Assembly (NCBI GenBank): GCA_028829895.1
Contig: CM054178.1
Coordinates: 104,257,558-104,321,557 of the forward strand
Source: Sinotaia quadrata
Taxonomy: Eukaryota > Mollusca > Gastropoda > Architaenioglossa > Viviparidae
Direction of reading: 5' to 3'
Length of the DNA: 64,000 nt
In this document: positions 10,744 to 64,000 of the stretch, piece after piece
Layout: the number at the start of each line of letters is the position of its first letter
Position numbering within the stretch: the first letter of the stretch is position 1
The notes under the pieces: model-generated
Seen by the model: only the letters and a program-made list of their open reading frames with translations
Databases searched by the model: none
Told to the model about the DNA's origin: nothing
Position numbers and translations under genes: made by a program

Positions 10744-12415
10744 CAATAAACAAAAGGGTGCTAGACCAGGCAGCAGAGCAACAAAGGACCAATTGGCAAT
10801 TGATAAGACAATAATTACTGACAGCAAGAATAGAAGAACAAATCTTGCAATGGCATGAATTAACTATCAAAAGGCCTATGACTCAGTTCCACATTCATGG
10901 ATGATTGAAACATTAAAATTGTACAAAACAGCGTCACTAGTACAGAAGCTAATACAGGAATCAATGAAAAACCGGAAAACCACCGTCACATGCAACAACA
11001 CAGATATTGCAGACATAACAATAAACTGTGGAATCTTTCAAGGCGATTCGTTATCACCACTGCTGTTCTGCATTGCCCTAAATCTTCTCAGTCAAGTGAT
11101 CCAGAAACAGGATTAGGATTCAAATTGAAAGCTGGACAGGTCATAAGCCATTTACTGTACATGGACAATTTCAAGCTGTACGGTAAAAAAATGAATGTGA
11201 TATTACATCGCTGATAAATACTGTCGGGATCTGCAATGAGGTCATTAACATGATATTCGGCCTTGAGAAATGTGGAAGAATTATCATCCAGAAAGGCAGG
11301 GTCAAAACAACAGAGGGTCTACAATTCGACATCGCAAAAATAAACGATGTTTCAATGGAAAAGGGATATAAATACCTAGGGATACTACAACATCAAGAAA
11401 GTATGCAGAGAGAAGTGAAGTCCAAAATTAAGAGAGACTATGAAAAACAGGTTAGACAAGTCCTGAAATCCAAGCTAAATGGGCTAACAAAATATAAGCC
11501 CTTAATGCATACGCAATACCTATAGTCAGCTATACTGGAGGTATTTAGATTGGACAACAAATGAAATAAATGAATATTAACAAAACAATCAGTGTACAAA
11601 TGGTTGAAAGAAGCAGGATTAAAAGCAGAAACAGCAGCACTCATAACAGCTGCACAAGATCAAGCACTCAACACGAAATAACACAAAACGAAAATCATGA
11701 AAATCTCAAATGATTCTAAATGTAGTCTCTGTAAATCCATGGATGAGACAACAGAGCATATACTGTCTGGATGTCAGGTTTTGGCTGGAACAGAATACAT
11801 CAAAAGACACAACAAAGTTGCAAAACTCATACAAAGAAATCTATGTGAGAACTTTGGCGTAAAATCCTCAGAAAGAGCATGGATGCATCAACCAGAAGCA
11901 TTCACCGAAACAGAAGAAGTCAAAATACTGTCAGATTTCGAGATAAGAACAGATCGGGTGATTCCTGCACGAAGACCAGACATTGTAATTCTCAATAAGT
12001 TCAAGAGAACAGCAATAATCAGTGATGTCGCTGTTACAAGTGATAGAAACATAAAAACAAAAGAAAGGAAAAAAATACCAAGACCTCAGATTAGAAATCC
12101 AGTGGAATGTGGAATGCAAAAGCAGAAGTGGTACCTGTATTGATAGGAGCCTTGGGGAACATAACATATGAGTTAGAAGGCTACCTGAATAAACCCCCTG
12201 GAAACCACAGACTTGTCCCACTACTAAAAGCAACACTCCTCGAAAGTGCCCACTTCCTCCGTAAAACCTTGGATCTCCCAGAATCTTGGTAAGATTTCCG
12301 AGACCTTGGTTCACAACCGACAGACAATATGCTGATTTCTAGAGGCACAATTCACAAATTGATTAGAAGAGGAGATAAACATTATCTATAGCTTTATAAA
12401 TTAAAATAATAATAA
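10744..12415 (+). mobile_element. Decayed RLE-type LINE (R2/R4/Dong-like), 5'-truncated
   Basis: The order is reverse transcriptase then a C-terminal restriction-like endonuclease, as in the R2/R4/Dong/NeSL group of non-LTR retrotransposons. RT motifs lie across two frames at about 10859-11210: KAYDSVPHSW, GIFQGDSLSPLLFCIAL, then after a frameshift near 11100 HLLYMDNFKLYGKK, where the usual YMDD is YMDN. FGLEKCGRII follows at about 11255 in yet another frame. At 11697-12143 an open frame holds a CX2CX8HX4C zinc knuckle (CSLCKSMDETTEHILSGC) and an endonuclease core (RPDIVIL ... IISDVAV). Several frameshifts and stops mean it cannot make protein. The tail at about 12405-12420 is AAT-rich. Confidence 0.85.
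11697..12143 (+). pseudogene. LINE ORF remnant: zinc knuckle plus restriction-like endonuclease
   Basis: This is the longest surviving open stretch of the LINE, 148 codons. The CCHC knuckle is near residues 11-28; the PD...D type nuclease residues are in RPDIVI and IISDVAV further on. It has lost continuity with the RT domain upstream and has no independent start context. Confidence 0.75.
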
Positions 12416-13729
12416 TCATAATAGCACACCACAAGTGCAACAAATTAAAATTTTACTAACCTGCCCATTTGGACGTATATACAGAGAGTTACCCTTCCTG
12501 TTTTGAGTTTCTGATTCTAATTTGCATGTCTAGTGCTCCCCTCAGCAAAACCTAAGAAGCGATACGAAAAATAAAAAATCAACAGAACAGCAAGTAGAAA
12601 ATGGTATTTTTGTTTCTTTTTCTTTCTTGCGGACGTATAAACGGAGTAATGAAGAAACAGGTACAGTGTTTTGTTTCTCTGTTTGATTTTTGTCTTATCC
12701 GTTTATAATACTGATGCAGCGACCAGACTGTTTTCTTATTCATTTCATCAGACACAGAGGCGCTATGGGGAACCCTGGAACTGTTTTTTCTTCGAATTTA
12801 ATAAGTGTCCTGCATATCAGATAAGTTGACTTAAAGTTGCTTTCTGAATGGGGAAAATTTAATAAATGTCTACATGACTTGGTGAATAGGTTGGTTTCAA
12901 ATTGCTTTCTGACTGGGTAAAAAGTGGTAACATTTCACAAAAGTGATCGTGCATTGCAAAATCTATCAAGTGAAGATGTATGAAATTGTGCTCATTTTAC
13001 TAATTGATTGAGAAAGGTGACAAAAGTATTGTTTTTATTGAGAAAGAAAATGATAATAGTACAACTCATTTTTAAAATGTGTTTTCTACAAATGGTTACA
13101 AAGATGCCAGCTATTAGTGTCGTGTTAGAGGTTCCATTTGCCAAACTCTTTATAACTATAATTATATGCAAAAATAGTGTTGTTAAAGTAGGCTGTAGGC
13201 AATATGCATAGTTAATTCATAAGCTTCGTGTTTGTAGTTAGAGGGTGCCAGGCTGGAAGTATATTATGCATATTTAATTCTACAAAACGAAAATATCTTA
13301 GTTAATTAACTGGTCACAAAACAAAGCAAGACGGAGTTATTGTTTTTGGTTTTGTGTTTAATTTAATTTAAATTTAAATTAATTTAAAAATTTAATGTCA
13401 ATTTATGGACCTTTCCCCTTCCTCTCATCACGTTTTTCCAGACTCGGTGCATGACTTACTTCACGGACATCTCCCTAAATACACAGGTAACAAATATTGT
13501 GTATAATAGACTGGTTCCTGGGAATTTATTTTTAATGTCAGTCTATTTCTTATGGCAGCAGCTGCCACATCTGTCAGCGGTCTGACTTCAATCTGATTGA
13601 ACAGCACAAATATAGGCCTATACCCTCAATTTGACAGCCACCGAACACCAAATAAACTTTACACTTTATAAATAATTGATAGAGCCTATTTCAGAATGAA
13701 GATTTATTTAACGATATGTCAAAGCACCG

Positions 13730-14070
13730 CACTCGTGAACTAACAATAAATTGGAGTTTTTAATCGCTCTGGCCATCCTGTGCACGAGGCATAATGGCTG
13801 CGCAGAACGAGAACTGTGACGTCATCTGATGCGATACCGTAGTGAAGTACGTAAGCTTTGTGCCCGCCACCTCGCTAATGTTAGAACTGTAGCGCGTTTG
13901 GACTGATTCGGGACTTTTCTGCGGTACTCTTCCTTGTAGACAAAGTTTACTACCGTCAAAATAATGTCTCCCTCCAAATTCAGCGTGCTGAAACATAGAT
14001 CTGGGGTCGCTAAAGTCTGGAAACTATGAAAAGTTTGTTGTATGTTTTGGTGCTCTTTTGTTCTAAGCAT
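13730..14070. promoter_or_regulatory. CpG-richer block with a CRE palindrome, possible promoter or old TE
   Basis: Against an AT-rich background this stretch has many CG dinucleotides and a TGACGTCA palindrome at 13817-13824. A small ORF starts at ATGGCTGCGCAG (13794) but stops after 11 codons. It could be a promoter/first exon of an unseen transcript or a fragment of a mobile element. I cannot choose between these. Confidence 0.2.
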
Positions 14071-14334
14071 TTATGTCTGGTAATCAATTGAGCTCACCAG
14101 CATTAGTTTGTCTGATGGTATATGCATAGTTCTCCCACTAAAGCCAATAATACCAATAATACAATCCAGAAACTTGTTGCCCTTCACAAGTAAAAATAAC
14201 AACGAAATTGACATTATTAATTTGGGAATTATTTTGTCCCAAGCCATCAATAAATTATGTACGCAGACTGTGTATGAGTATTTATACATGTACATGTATA
14301 TATGGCATTTTTATGTATGTAAGTTTTTCTGAGG

Positions 14335-14470
14335 GCCACTAGGCTTACTCCTATGTTAACAAGGTTCTTTTCTAAAAACATTTCCTACTCTCATATGTTA
14401 ACAAAGTTCTTTTCTAAAACACTTCCTACTCATATGTTAACAAGTTTTTTTTTCTAAAACTCTTCCTTTC
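14335..14470. repeat. Three diverged copies of a unit of about 45-50 bp
   Basis: TATGTTAACAAGGTTCTTTT, TATGTTAACAAAGTTCTTTT and TATGTTAACAAGTTTTTTTT recur, each followed by a variant of CTAAAAC(A)TTCCTACTC. Confidence 0.8.
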
Positions 14471-15435
14471 GCACTAGGCATTCGCATGCATTATTTTGGG
14501 CTTTAGGGTAGTCGCCCGCCATATGTGTGTACGATGTTCTCGCAGACATAAAGGAATAACTCAGCTCGAGGCAATTATTAGAATTCCTATCTAGAATTAG
14601 AGCTAAAATTCCAAATATAGATTAAGATTAAATTTCAGCCCGCTGTCAACAATGACTGCTGCCTGACGTTCTTCTTAACAATGAATTCTAACACAACTCG
14701 AAAATTAAAAAAATAAATTTGCCTCGCGCGCGCACACACGAACGCACACACATAGGTTTTATATATTTCCTCATTAAATCTCTTGCAGGATCCTTTTTGA
14801 GTATGCCTTTGGTCTTGTAGAATACGTACTTGCAATTGATGCTTTTTGTGCGGTAGGAACAGATCCACCACAGTTTGCGTGTATGGATACGAAAACATTA
14901 ACGATGCTAATCTAATTAATAACTTAAAAGGTCTTGGGCTATATTAAGGTTCGGCTGGAACCTGCATGCAGCGCGAATTTTCTCCTTTGAAAATGGAGTG
15001 GTGTACTTTTAAAAATAAATCTTGCCGCAGGTGCAGCATGAAAACTAATTTCACGTCCCGGCTCTCCAAAACCTGGTTACTCAACGATTCTCAGTAAAAG
15101 GCTTTATTGAATCCTCATTATACACTCGAAGTGCTGTCTTCACTCCAAGACGATAATTATGTTCACGATTCGGACGCAGGGCGGGCGGTTGAGTTCGGAG
15201 ATCGATCGGCAAATCCAACGACAAGAAAATTTGTCACGAAACTCTTCATCTGGTTACAATGCGTTCATGTCCTTTGCAGCTTATGTCATCTACAAACTAT
15301 TTTGTTCTCAAATCCCTTTTCTCCTTTCATTCATTGATACAATCTTAGGTGAATGTTCTCTTAATACATGCAGTGTCACTAATACTTCCCGTACGCCCAT
15401 ATGTGATCTTCATCTCACAGACCAAACTAAGAACC

Positions 15436-15575
15436 AAAACAACAGAGCTAAAACCATCCGCTATCCTCAATAAACAAACCGAAAATTAGCCAAAACCACA
15501 GAGCTAAAACCATCCGCTATCCTCAATAAACAAACCGAAAAAATAGCCAAAACCACAGAGCTAAAACCATCCGCT
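15436..15575. repeat. Three copies of a unit of about 55 bp
   Basis: CAGAGCTAAAACCATCCGCT occurs three times; the first two copies continue TATCCTCAATAAACAAACCG, the third runs into a poly-T. Confidence 0.85.
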
Positions 15576-15929
15576 TTTTTTTTTTTTGTCACCTATTTCA
15601 TTCTGTCAAATCAAGATCTTTATAGAAGATTAAAGCAGCCTAACTTCAAGACCAAAACCCGATATAAACAAAAACAATAAAAAATGTTGGAACAACTTGT
15701 TGCATGTGGGGTTTATGAAAGATGTTTGGAGTGACTTCATCACATTTAAATCCTAACGTGGCCGACCACACATCCACCCACACTTCCATAGTGTTAGGTG
15801 TTACCAAGTATTTGAAGATTAAGAGTATTATAAGTATAAAAATAAAGTGCATATGCACACACAGGCCTCTAACCCTAAAATTATGAATTTTTTCCAAGTC
15901 ACCAAGTTCAAGGCTTCAAATCTGTTCTT

Positions 15930-16985
15930 TAGGGAGGTTGAAAAGGTATCTCTGTAGTCTTTCTCCTTCAGCTGCTGGGTGTTAAACTTGATTGGCTATG
16001 TCTCTAAAAACTTGTAGTTTGACTTTAGTGGTTCCAATCACTACTACATCTGCCCCTCATTGGAATCTTGTGTCTTGAAGGCTTCGTCTCCATTTCCTAG
16101 AGATAGTGATGTAGTCTATCTGGTTTTTTGGTGTTGCCGTCTGGTGAGATTCAGGTTTCTTTATGGATGTCTTTATGCTGGAATACACTGCCACCAATGA
16201 CTAGGTCGTTAAAAGCGCAAAGGTCCGTGAAAAGGTCGACATTTTCATCATTTCTCCAAGGGCCTGGGTTCCCATAATCAATTCTTTTCCAAGGTTGTCT
16301 TTTCCTATCTTGACATTTAGGTCACCCATCAGTATCTTGATGTCTCTCTTAGGTAACTCGTTAACTACTGTCTGGAGAGAATTGTAGATTTTTTTTTTGC
16401 TTCTTCATCAGCGTTAGTAGGCTAGTAGCATTGGATGAATGTAACTTTTCTCCCCTTGGAGTTGAATCTTGCTATCATGATTCTGGGGGAGACTGGCTGC
16501 CATTCCATAAGCGTTCTGGATACTACTGGGGACATCATGATGGCAACTCCTTCTGTGTGGTGGTTTTCGTCTGCATGTCCCGAGTAGAGGATTTTCTCTC
16601 CGCTGGCAAGTGATGTCATGCCAGACCCATTCCATCTGCTCTCTCAAATTCCTAGTACTTGGATGTTGTATCTTTTCATCTCACTCGCCACCTGAGCTGC
16701 TTTTCCAGTTTCGTACATGGTTCGTACGCTCCAAGTTCCGATCTATGTTGTTGCTTTCAGTTGCTTTCATCGTCAGGAGATTCGTCGATGAGGCTTTCAT
16801 CAATCTGCGTCAGTCTGTCCTCCTGTAGAGGCACCTCCCTGATTCAAGCACTGGTTGGAGTCTTCTGTTGCTTTGGTTTCTGTAGCGCGTGGGTTTTTTT
16901 ACGGATAGGACTGCTGGCCCCACGCCCAACCCTCCTCCTTTCTCACCCGAGCTTGGGACTGGCCATGACGGAGTTCCTCCCTACT
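15930..16985 (-). mobile_element. RTE-clade LINE, 5' end with decayed AP endonuclease
   Basis: On the - strand, from about 16985 downward, the leader GGAACTCCGTCATGGCCAGT is followed by an APE-type endonuclease. It is the domain annotated in many animals as craniofacial development protein 2-like. Readable pieces, with stops between, are WSVRTMYETGKAAQVASEMK, RYNIQVLGI, ESRWNGSGM, LYSGHADENHHTEGVAIMM, FIQCYAPTN and NQIDYITISRKWRRSLQDTR. The catalytic SDHH near the end has been lost (GADVVVIGTT in its place), and no reverse transcriptase follows. It is a dead fragment lacking its 3' part. In intact relatives the endonuclease nicks the target DNA. Confidence 0.85.
16422..16619 (-). pseudogene. 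RTE endonuclease ORF remnant
   Basis: This is the best-preserved part of the endonuclease: 65 codons covering the ASGEKILYSGH, HTEGVAIMMS and FIQCY blocks. It stops shortly after the YAPTN position. Codons upstream contain a stop between GI and ESRW, so it is not translatable as a unit. Confidence 0.8.
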
Positions 16986-17810
16986 CCTCCATATTCATTT
17001 ACTTATTTTTATTCTTTTTGATATATTTGTGTACTGTTGCTATGTGTTAAATACTATAATCATATGGTTACTCTCTCATTGTATTTATCTAAAAATTATT
17101 TAAATTATATGTGTCTCTAAATTACAAATTTATTATGTACGTGAGTTTCTGGTTTAATTAGAACAAGAAAAGTTCTTATAAAGATTTTAAATCAAGTAAT
17201 ATAATCACAGCTGTTAAGAAAGTATTTTAGAATTTTGAAAAGACTGGCTAATCTTCAATATTACAAGGTATTCTCAAAGTATATACAGAAAGTGGATACA
17301 TATAGAATGTGAGTTCAAACAAGTTTACTGCGACAAATATTTGCTGTTGTTAAACATCGTTCCTGGTGTGGAAATTTTCAAATTCAAATCTTACGGTAAC
17401 ATTAAAAAATAAAAATTGAATCATACAGAATAAGAATGATAACAGGTGTATTATGGCATGCTTATGCTTCCGTTACCTAGAACTATGAATGTTATCTGCT
17501 GCAACAGCAATTCAGAATTCCTGTACATCGTTGCTGTTGCAAGAAACGTGGCCTTATTCACTTTCCACAATATGAAGAATTTTCGTTGCTATTGTTGGGA
17601 TACTGTATGTTGTCGGTGTGCGGTTTATAGACAATATAAATGATTTCTATGAGGACAATCTACAAATTTCATTTCTACAGCAAGATAAAGAGATATTTTG
17701 TTCAAAGTGATTATTTTTTAAATGTCAATATAATGTTAACTGTTCTTACTTCTTTGACACATCTTTGCTGCTTTTTCTGCCGTGTATCATATTACTTATG
17801 TGAAAGTTGG

Positions 17811-17811
17811 A

Positions 17812-17903
<92 letters not shown>

Positions 17904-17929
17904 AAAAAAGAAAGAAAGAAAGAAAGAAG
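17811..17929. repeat. (GAAA)n microsatellite, about 120 bp
   Basis: Almost pure AAAG repeats with a single interruption near 17905. The long KERKKER open frame across it is a by-product. Confidence 0.97.
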
Positions 17930-18839
17930 TGTGTGCTTGTGCTTACTAAAATTAAAAGAATTAGAAGGGTGGGAGAGGCGACATGAGAAGAGTGCTCATA
18001 TTAAATGCATATTACGATATGCGTTATTGTTCAATCAATAAGTAAAATGAATTTTATTGTTTTATAAACGTGAAAGCTTTCTAATTTTTTTTTAAAGCAT
18101 TCATTATGGAAAATGGTGACTGTCATAATTTTCGGTAACTACAGGTGTTTGTGACACTTGAAAACCAATGTTTAAACTGTTTTATATCGTGTCACTACAT
18201 TAAAATTCATGATGCATTAGTGCCTAGAGTCGTTTCAATGCATTTTATTATTATAGCCTGGGTTTGTGAAGTTATTTTAAGCACGATGCTGTTGTAAGGG
18301 AATTTAATGGAAATGTTGTTTTTTAAAAAAATATTTTTTGCATACTTATGATTTGATCTATGCATGTATTCGATTAGAATAATAGCCGTGTTAACACTCG
18401 GCGAATCAATTTTTATCATTTTAATTTATTTATTGGTTGGAAAGCTTCTAATTTACATTTTTGTTGCTGTTGACATTGTTAGTCCTTTCAGATCAATATT
18501 TCTCTATTCACATTTCAATATATTTCTGACATATTATTGTACTAATATTTCTGCGTACAAAACACTTTAAAACTTTTTAAAAAAATAATCTGTTTGGGGT
18601 TGGATTATATTTCTCAATAGATTTACTGGACTCTGAAAAAAGAAAACTACCCGATGGAATAAGCGAGGTAACTGTCATGAAACAGAATGCGTTGATCATT
18701 GTTTGGCACAATAAATCAATGCAAAAATTCTAAATCACCCTGTTTAAATAAAAATAAAACTCCGTCGCTTGGTTGTTAATATCAGAATTTTTTATGTATC
18801 ATAGACTGAAAGTCTGTACATAACTATTTCAAGCCAAAG

Positions 18840-19068
18840 TGCTACTGCGACCAGCCAGTAATTTGTTTACTATCTTGTTTACAAGCAGACGATCTTGTGT
18901 CTTTGCATCTATCCAATCAATGCATTCTTTCTGATCACGTGGTCAGCAACCATGATAGTTTACAACATGTCGACTATCGTCTCCTGCCTTTTTCAAAATC
19001 GTTAAACATAGTAACAGACGAAAATGTAAAAAGACCAGAAAATCATTAGGCTGTTATTTCACTTACTG
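18840..19068 (+). promoter_or_regulatory. AGBL5: Putative AGBL5 promoter and 5' leader exon
   Basis: The AGBL5 start codon lies only six bases inside an exon that begins at a clear acceptor (TTGCAG, 19841-19846), so at least one non-coding leader exon must exist upstream. This stretch is richer in G+C than its surroundings. It holds a CCAAT-like TCCAATCAATG, an E-box core CACGTG, and ends in a good donor (ACTG followed by GTAGGT at 19069). It is the best candidate by inference; no transcript evidence exists here. Confidence 0.3.
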
Positions 19069-19852
19069 GTAGGTAATAAAATAAAATTTGCTAATTATCA
19101 AGAGATCAGGGCTTTTAAAACATTAAAATATATTTAAACTAATCTAATGAAGGTACCTAACAAGTTGTAAGCAGTGCATGGACCTCGTCTTGGTACATTA
19201 ATCACTGCAAATTATTTAGTTTCTTCTTGAGTTTTATTAATAGTTTATAGACATTTGTGTGTGAAACATTATTATTTTTTAAATATCTAAAATGGAATAT
19301 AATTATATTTTGCCATATTCATACAAACAATTTTTAGTTATTTAAAGATCGGATAAATACACAACGGTAAAATCTGACGGACTGTAATTTGTCGGACAGT
19401 CATGCGTAATTCATTAAATCTCACAAGTTAATAAAATACTATTTGATTTTATGTTAACAGCTTTAAGATTATAGTTGGGGTTTTTTTGTTTTTTTAGCAC
19501 ATATCTGTTCTCTAATTACTCTTGTAAATCCTTAAAATAATGGTTTAATTGTGAAAAAAGATATTTCTCATAATTAGATTACAGAAGATCTCATTTATTT
19601 TAATGCATTACTATTATACTATATTGGTTAATATTTTATGCATAATTATTATAATTATCATAATATCTTCACATATATAGACTACATTTATTTTTTGTTT
19701 TCTTAAATATCTTAATATGCAAGCATGTGTATAACTTTATTTTGTTTTTTGCTATCATTCACGAATATAAAATGAATATCATTACATAATATAATGCTAA
19801 TGTTCAGTAGAATGTACATTTTATAAGTTTTAGTTGTTAATTGCAGTACAAC

Positions 19853-63223
<43,371 letters not shown>

Positions 63224-64000
63224 GTAAAATTTAAAAGGGATTAATGAGACAGAATTAATTTTTCAGTTTTGCTTTATGAAAGTTCAAAATGAGAAACAAA
63301 AGTCTGGATTTTACTTACTTTTACAAACAGGACCTTTAACACTTAAGCACTTAATAGCAGATCATAAGGCCAGTCGAGATGACTATTCTAAAAGTGTATG
63401 CCAGACCAAAGAGGTCTTTCAAATTCATTAAACCAGAATGGGTTACAAGGGAAAGACAACCGATAACATATCATTTTCATTAGTTTTGCATACAGCTTGT
63501 AATAAAGTATTCTAGGTCTCGTTCCCTTTAACTAGCCTTCAATCTTCTAGCATTGCCTTGCTTTGATTCATCTGTAATATTTGTGCGATTACTTGTTACT
63601 GTTTGTTTAGTAGATTTTACATGAACAGTGACTTCTGGAATATTGCCTTCTCAGAAATTAAGAATTGAGAAAGTTATGGGAAAATTATTAATGGATTCAT
63701 TCTCTTATGTATGTGGTCAAAAGAAGTGATAATGGTTGCTGGAAAAAACTAAACTATATGGTGATGATCATACCACATCTCCCACTTTAGAGATGTCATA
63801 CCACATCTCCCCACTTTAGTGAAGTCATACCACATCTCCACACTTTAGAGATGTCATACTACATCTCCCCACTTTAGTGATGTCATACCACATCTCCCCA
63901 CTTTAGTGATGTCATACCACATCTCCCCACTTTAGTGATGTCATACCACATCTCCCCACTTTAGAGATGTCATACCAGATCTCCCCACTTTAGAGATGTC
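63224..64000 (+). other. AGBL5 intron 13, incomplete
   Basis: AT-rich DNA with a 29-bp array at the right edge; nothing else recognised. Confidence 0.7.
63770..64000. repeat. 29-bp minisatellite, at least eight copies, runs off the window
   Basis: The unit is GATGTCATACCACATCTCCC plus CACTTTAGT or CACTTTAGA. T/A variants at the last position alternate irregularly. The right border is outside the window. Confidence 0.93.

Larger units (their letters stand above)
12416..15929. other. Intergenic, no gene recognised
   Basis: AT-rich DNA with two small repeat clusters and one block (13730-14070) clearly richer in G+C and CpG than its surroundings. The short ORFs in that block match no family I know. 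AT-only palindromic sequence lies near 13360-13400. Confidence 0.5.
16986..19846. other. Intergenic between RTE fragment and AGBL5 exon 1
   Basis: AT-rich, with the GAAA microsatellite and, at 18840-19068, a stretch that may be a promoter and leader exon. No protein-coding similarity was seen on either strand. Confidence 0.5.

Noticed and set aside
17640..18041. 133-residue open frame with a KERK repeat
   Set aside because: It is the translation of the (GAAA)n microsatellite; no family similarity outside the repeat.
18945..18975. RFX X-box near the putative AGBL5 promoter (AGCAACC), expected for a cilia gene
   Set aside because: Only a half-site is clear; the second half does not fit the consensus.

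Overview
This is an AT-rich, intron-rich animal nuclear genome window. It has GT-AG introns, long introns, many minisatellites and microsatellites, LINE, LTR and hAT elements, and two genes whose best family matches are animal signalling and cilia/tubulin genes. Nothing looks bacterial. The mix (GTF2IRD2-type hAT, RTE endonuclease with a craniofacial-development-protein-2-like sequence, RLE-type LINE, Gypsy-like LTR element) fits an invertebrate bilaterian, perhaps a mollusc or chelicerate. The sequence alone does not let me name the species.

Layout. 1-5019: intron or upstream DNA of the first gene, with three tandem arrays. 5020-6913, + strand: the last two exons of a GAREM-family adaptor gene. 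These carry a proline/tyrosine-rich region and the C-terminal SAM domain; the CABIT-domain exons lie upstream of the window. 6914-19846: 3'UTR and intergenic DNA. It holds a 54-bp minisatellite, a decayed RLE-type LINE (10744-12415) preceded by an inverted copy of its own 3' end, a decayed RTE endonuclease fragment (15930-16985, - strand) and a GAAA microsatellite.

19847-64000, + strand: thirteen consecutive coding exons of a cytosolic carboxypeptidase 5 gene (AGBL5/CCP5). All exon junctions keep frame, from the ATG at 19853 to a donor at 63224, giving at least 1078 codons; the gene runs off the right edge. All M14 zinc ligands (His254, Glu257, His605) and the catalytic Glu687 are present, so the enzyme should be active as a deglutamylase. 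A disordered acidic loop of about 250 residues sits inside the catalytic domain.

The AGBL5 introns hold most of the interest. Intron 5 has a TA-flanked 991-bp inverted-repeat element whose right end has been copied into a tandem array of about 250-bp units. Intron 6 has a 1795-bp TG...CA solo-LTR-like insertion with a 5-bp target duplication. Intron 7 is almost entirely a nest: an hAT element (38979-46749, near-perfect 8-bp duplication) whose left terminus is amplified about 12 times, containing a young antisense LTR retrotransposon (39912-45090). That element has two 1140-bp LTRs, a 5-bp duplication, a tRNA-Pro-type primer site, and one intact 755-codon ORF from which reverse transcriptase, RNase H and the integrase core are cleanly missing in frame. 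Intron 12 holds a GTF2IRD2/Charlie-like hAT copy with perfect TIRs and an 8-bp duplication.

The strongest candidates for something undescribed are the deleted-but-open gag/protease/integrase-end LTR element and the hAT element with the amplified terminus.
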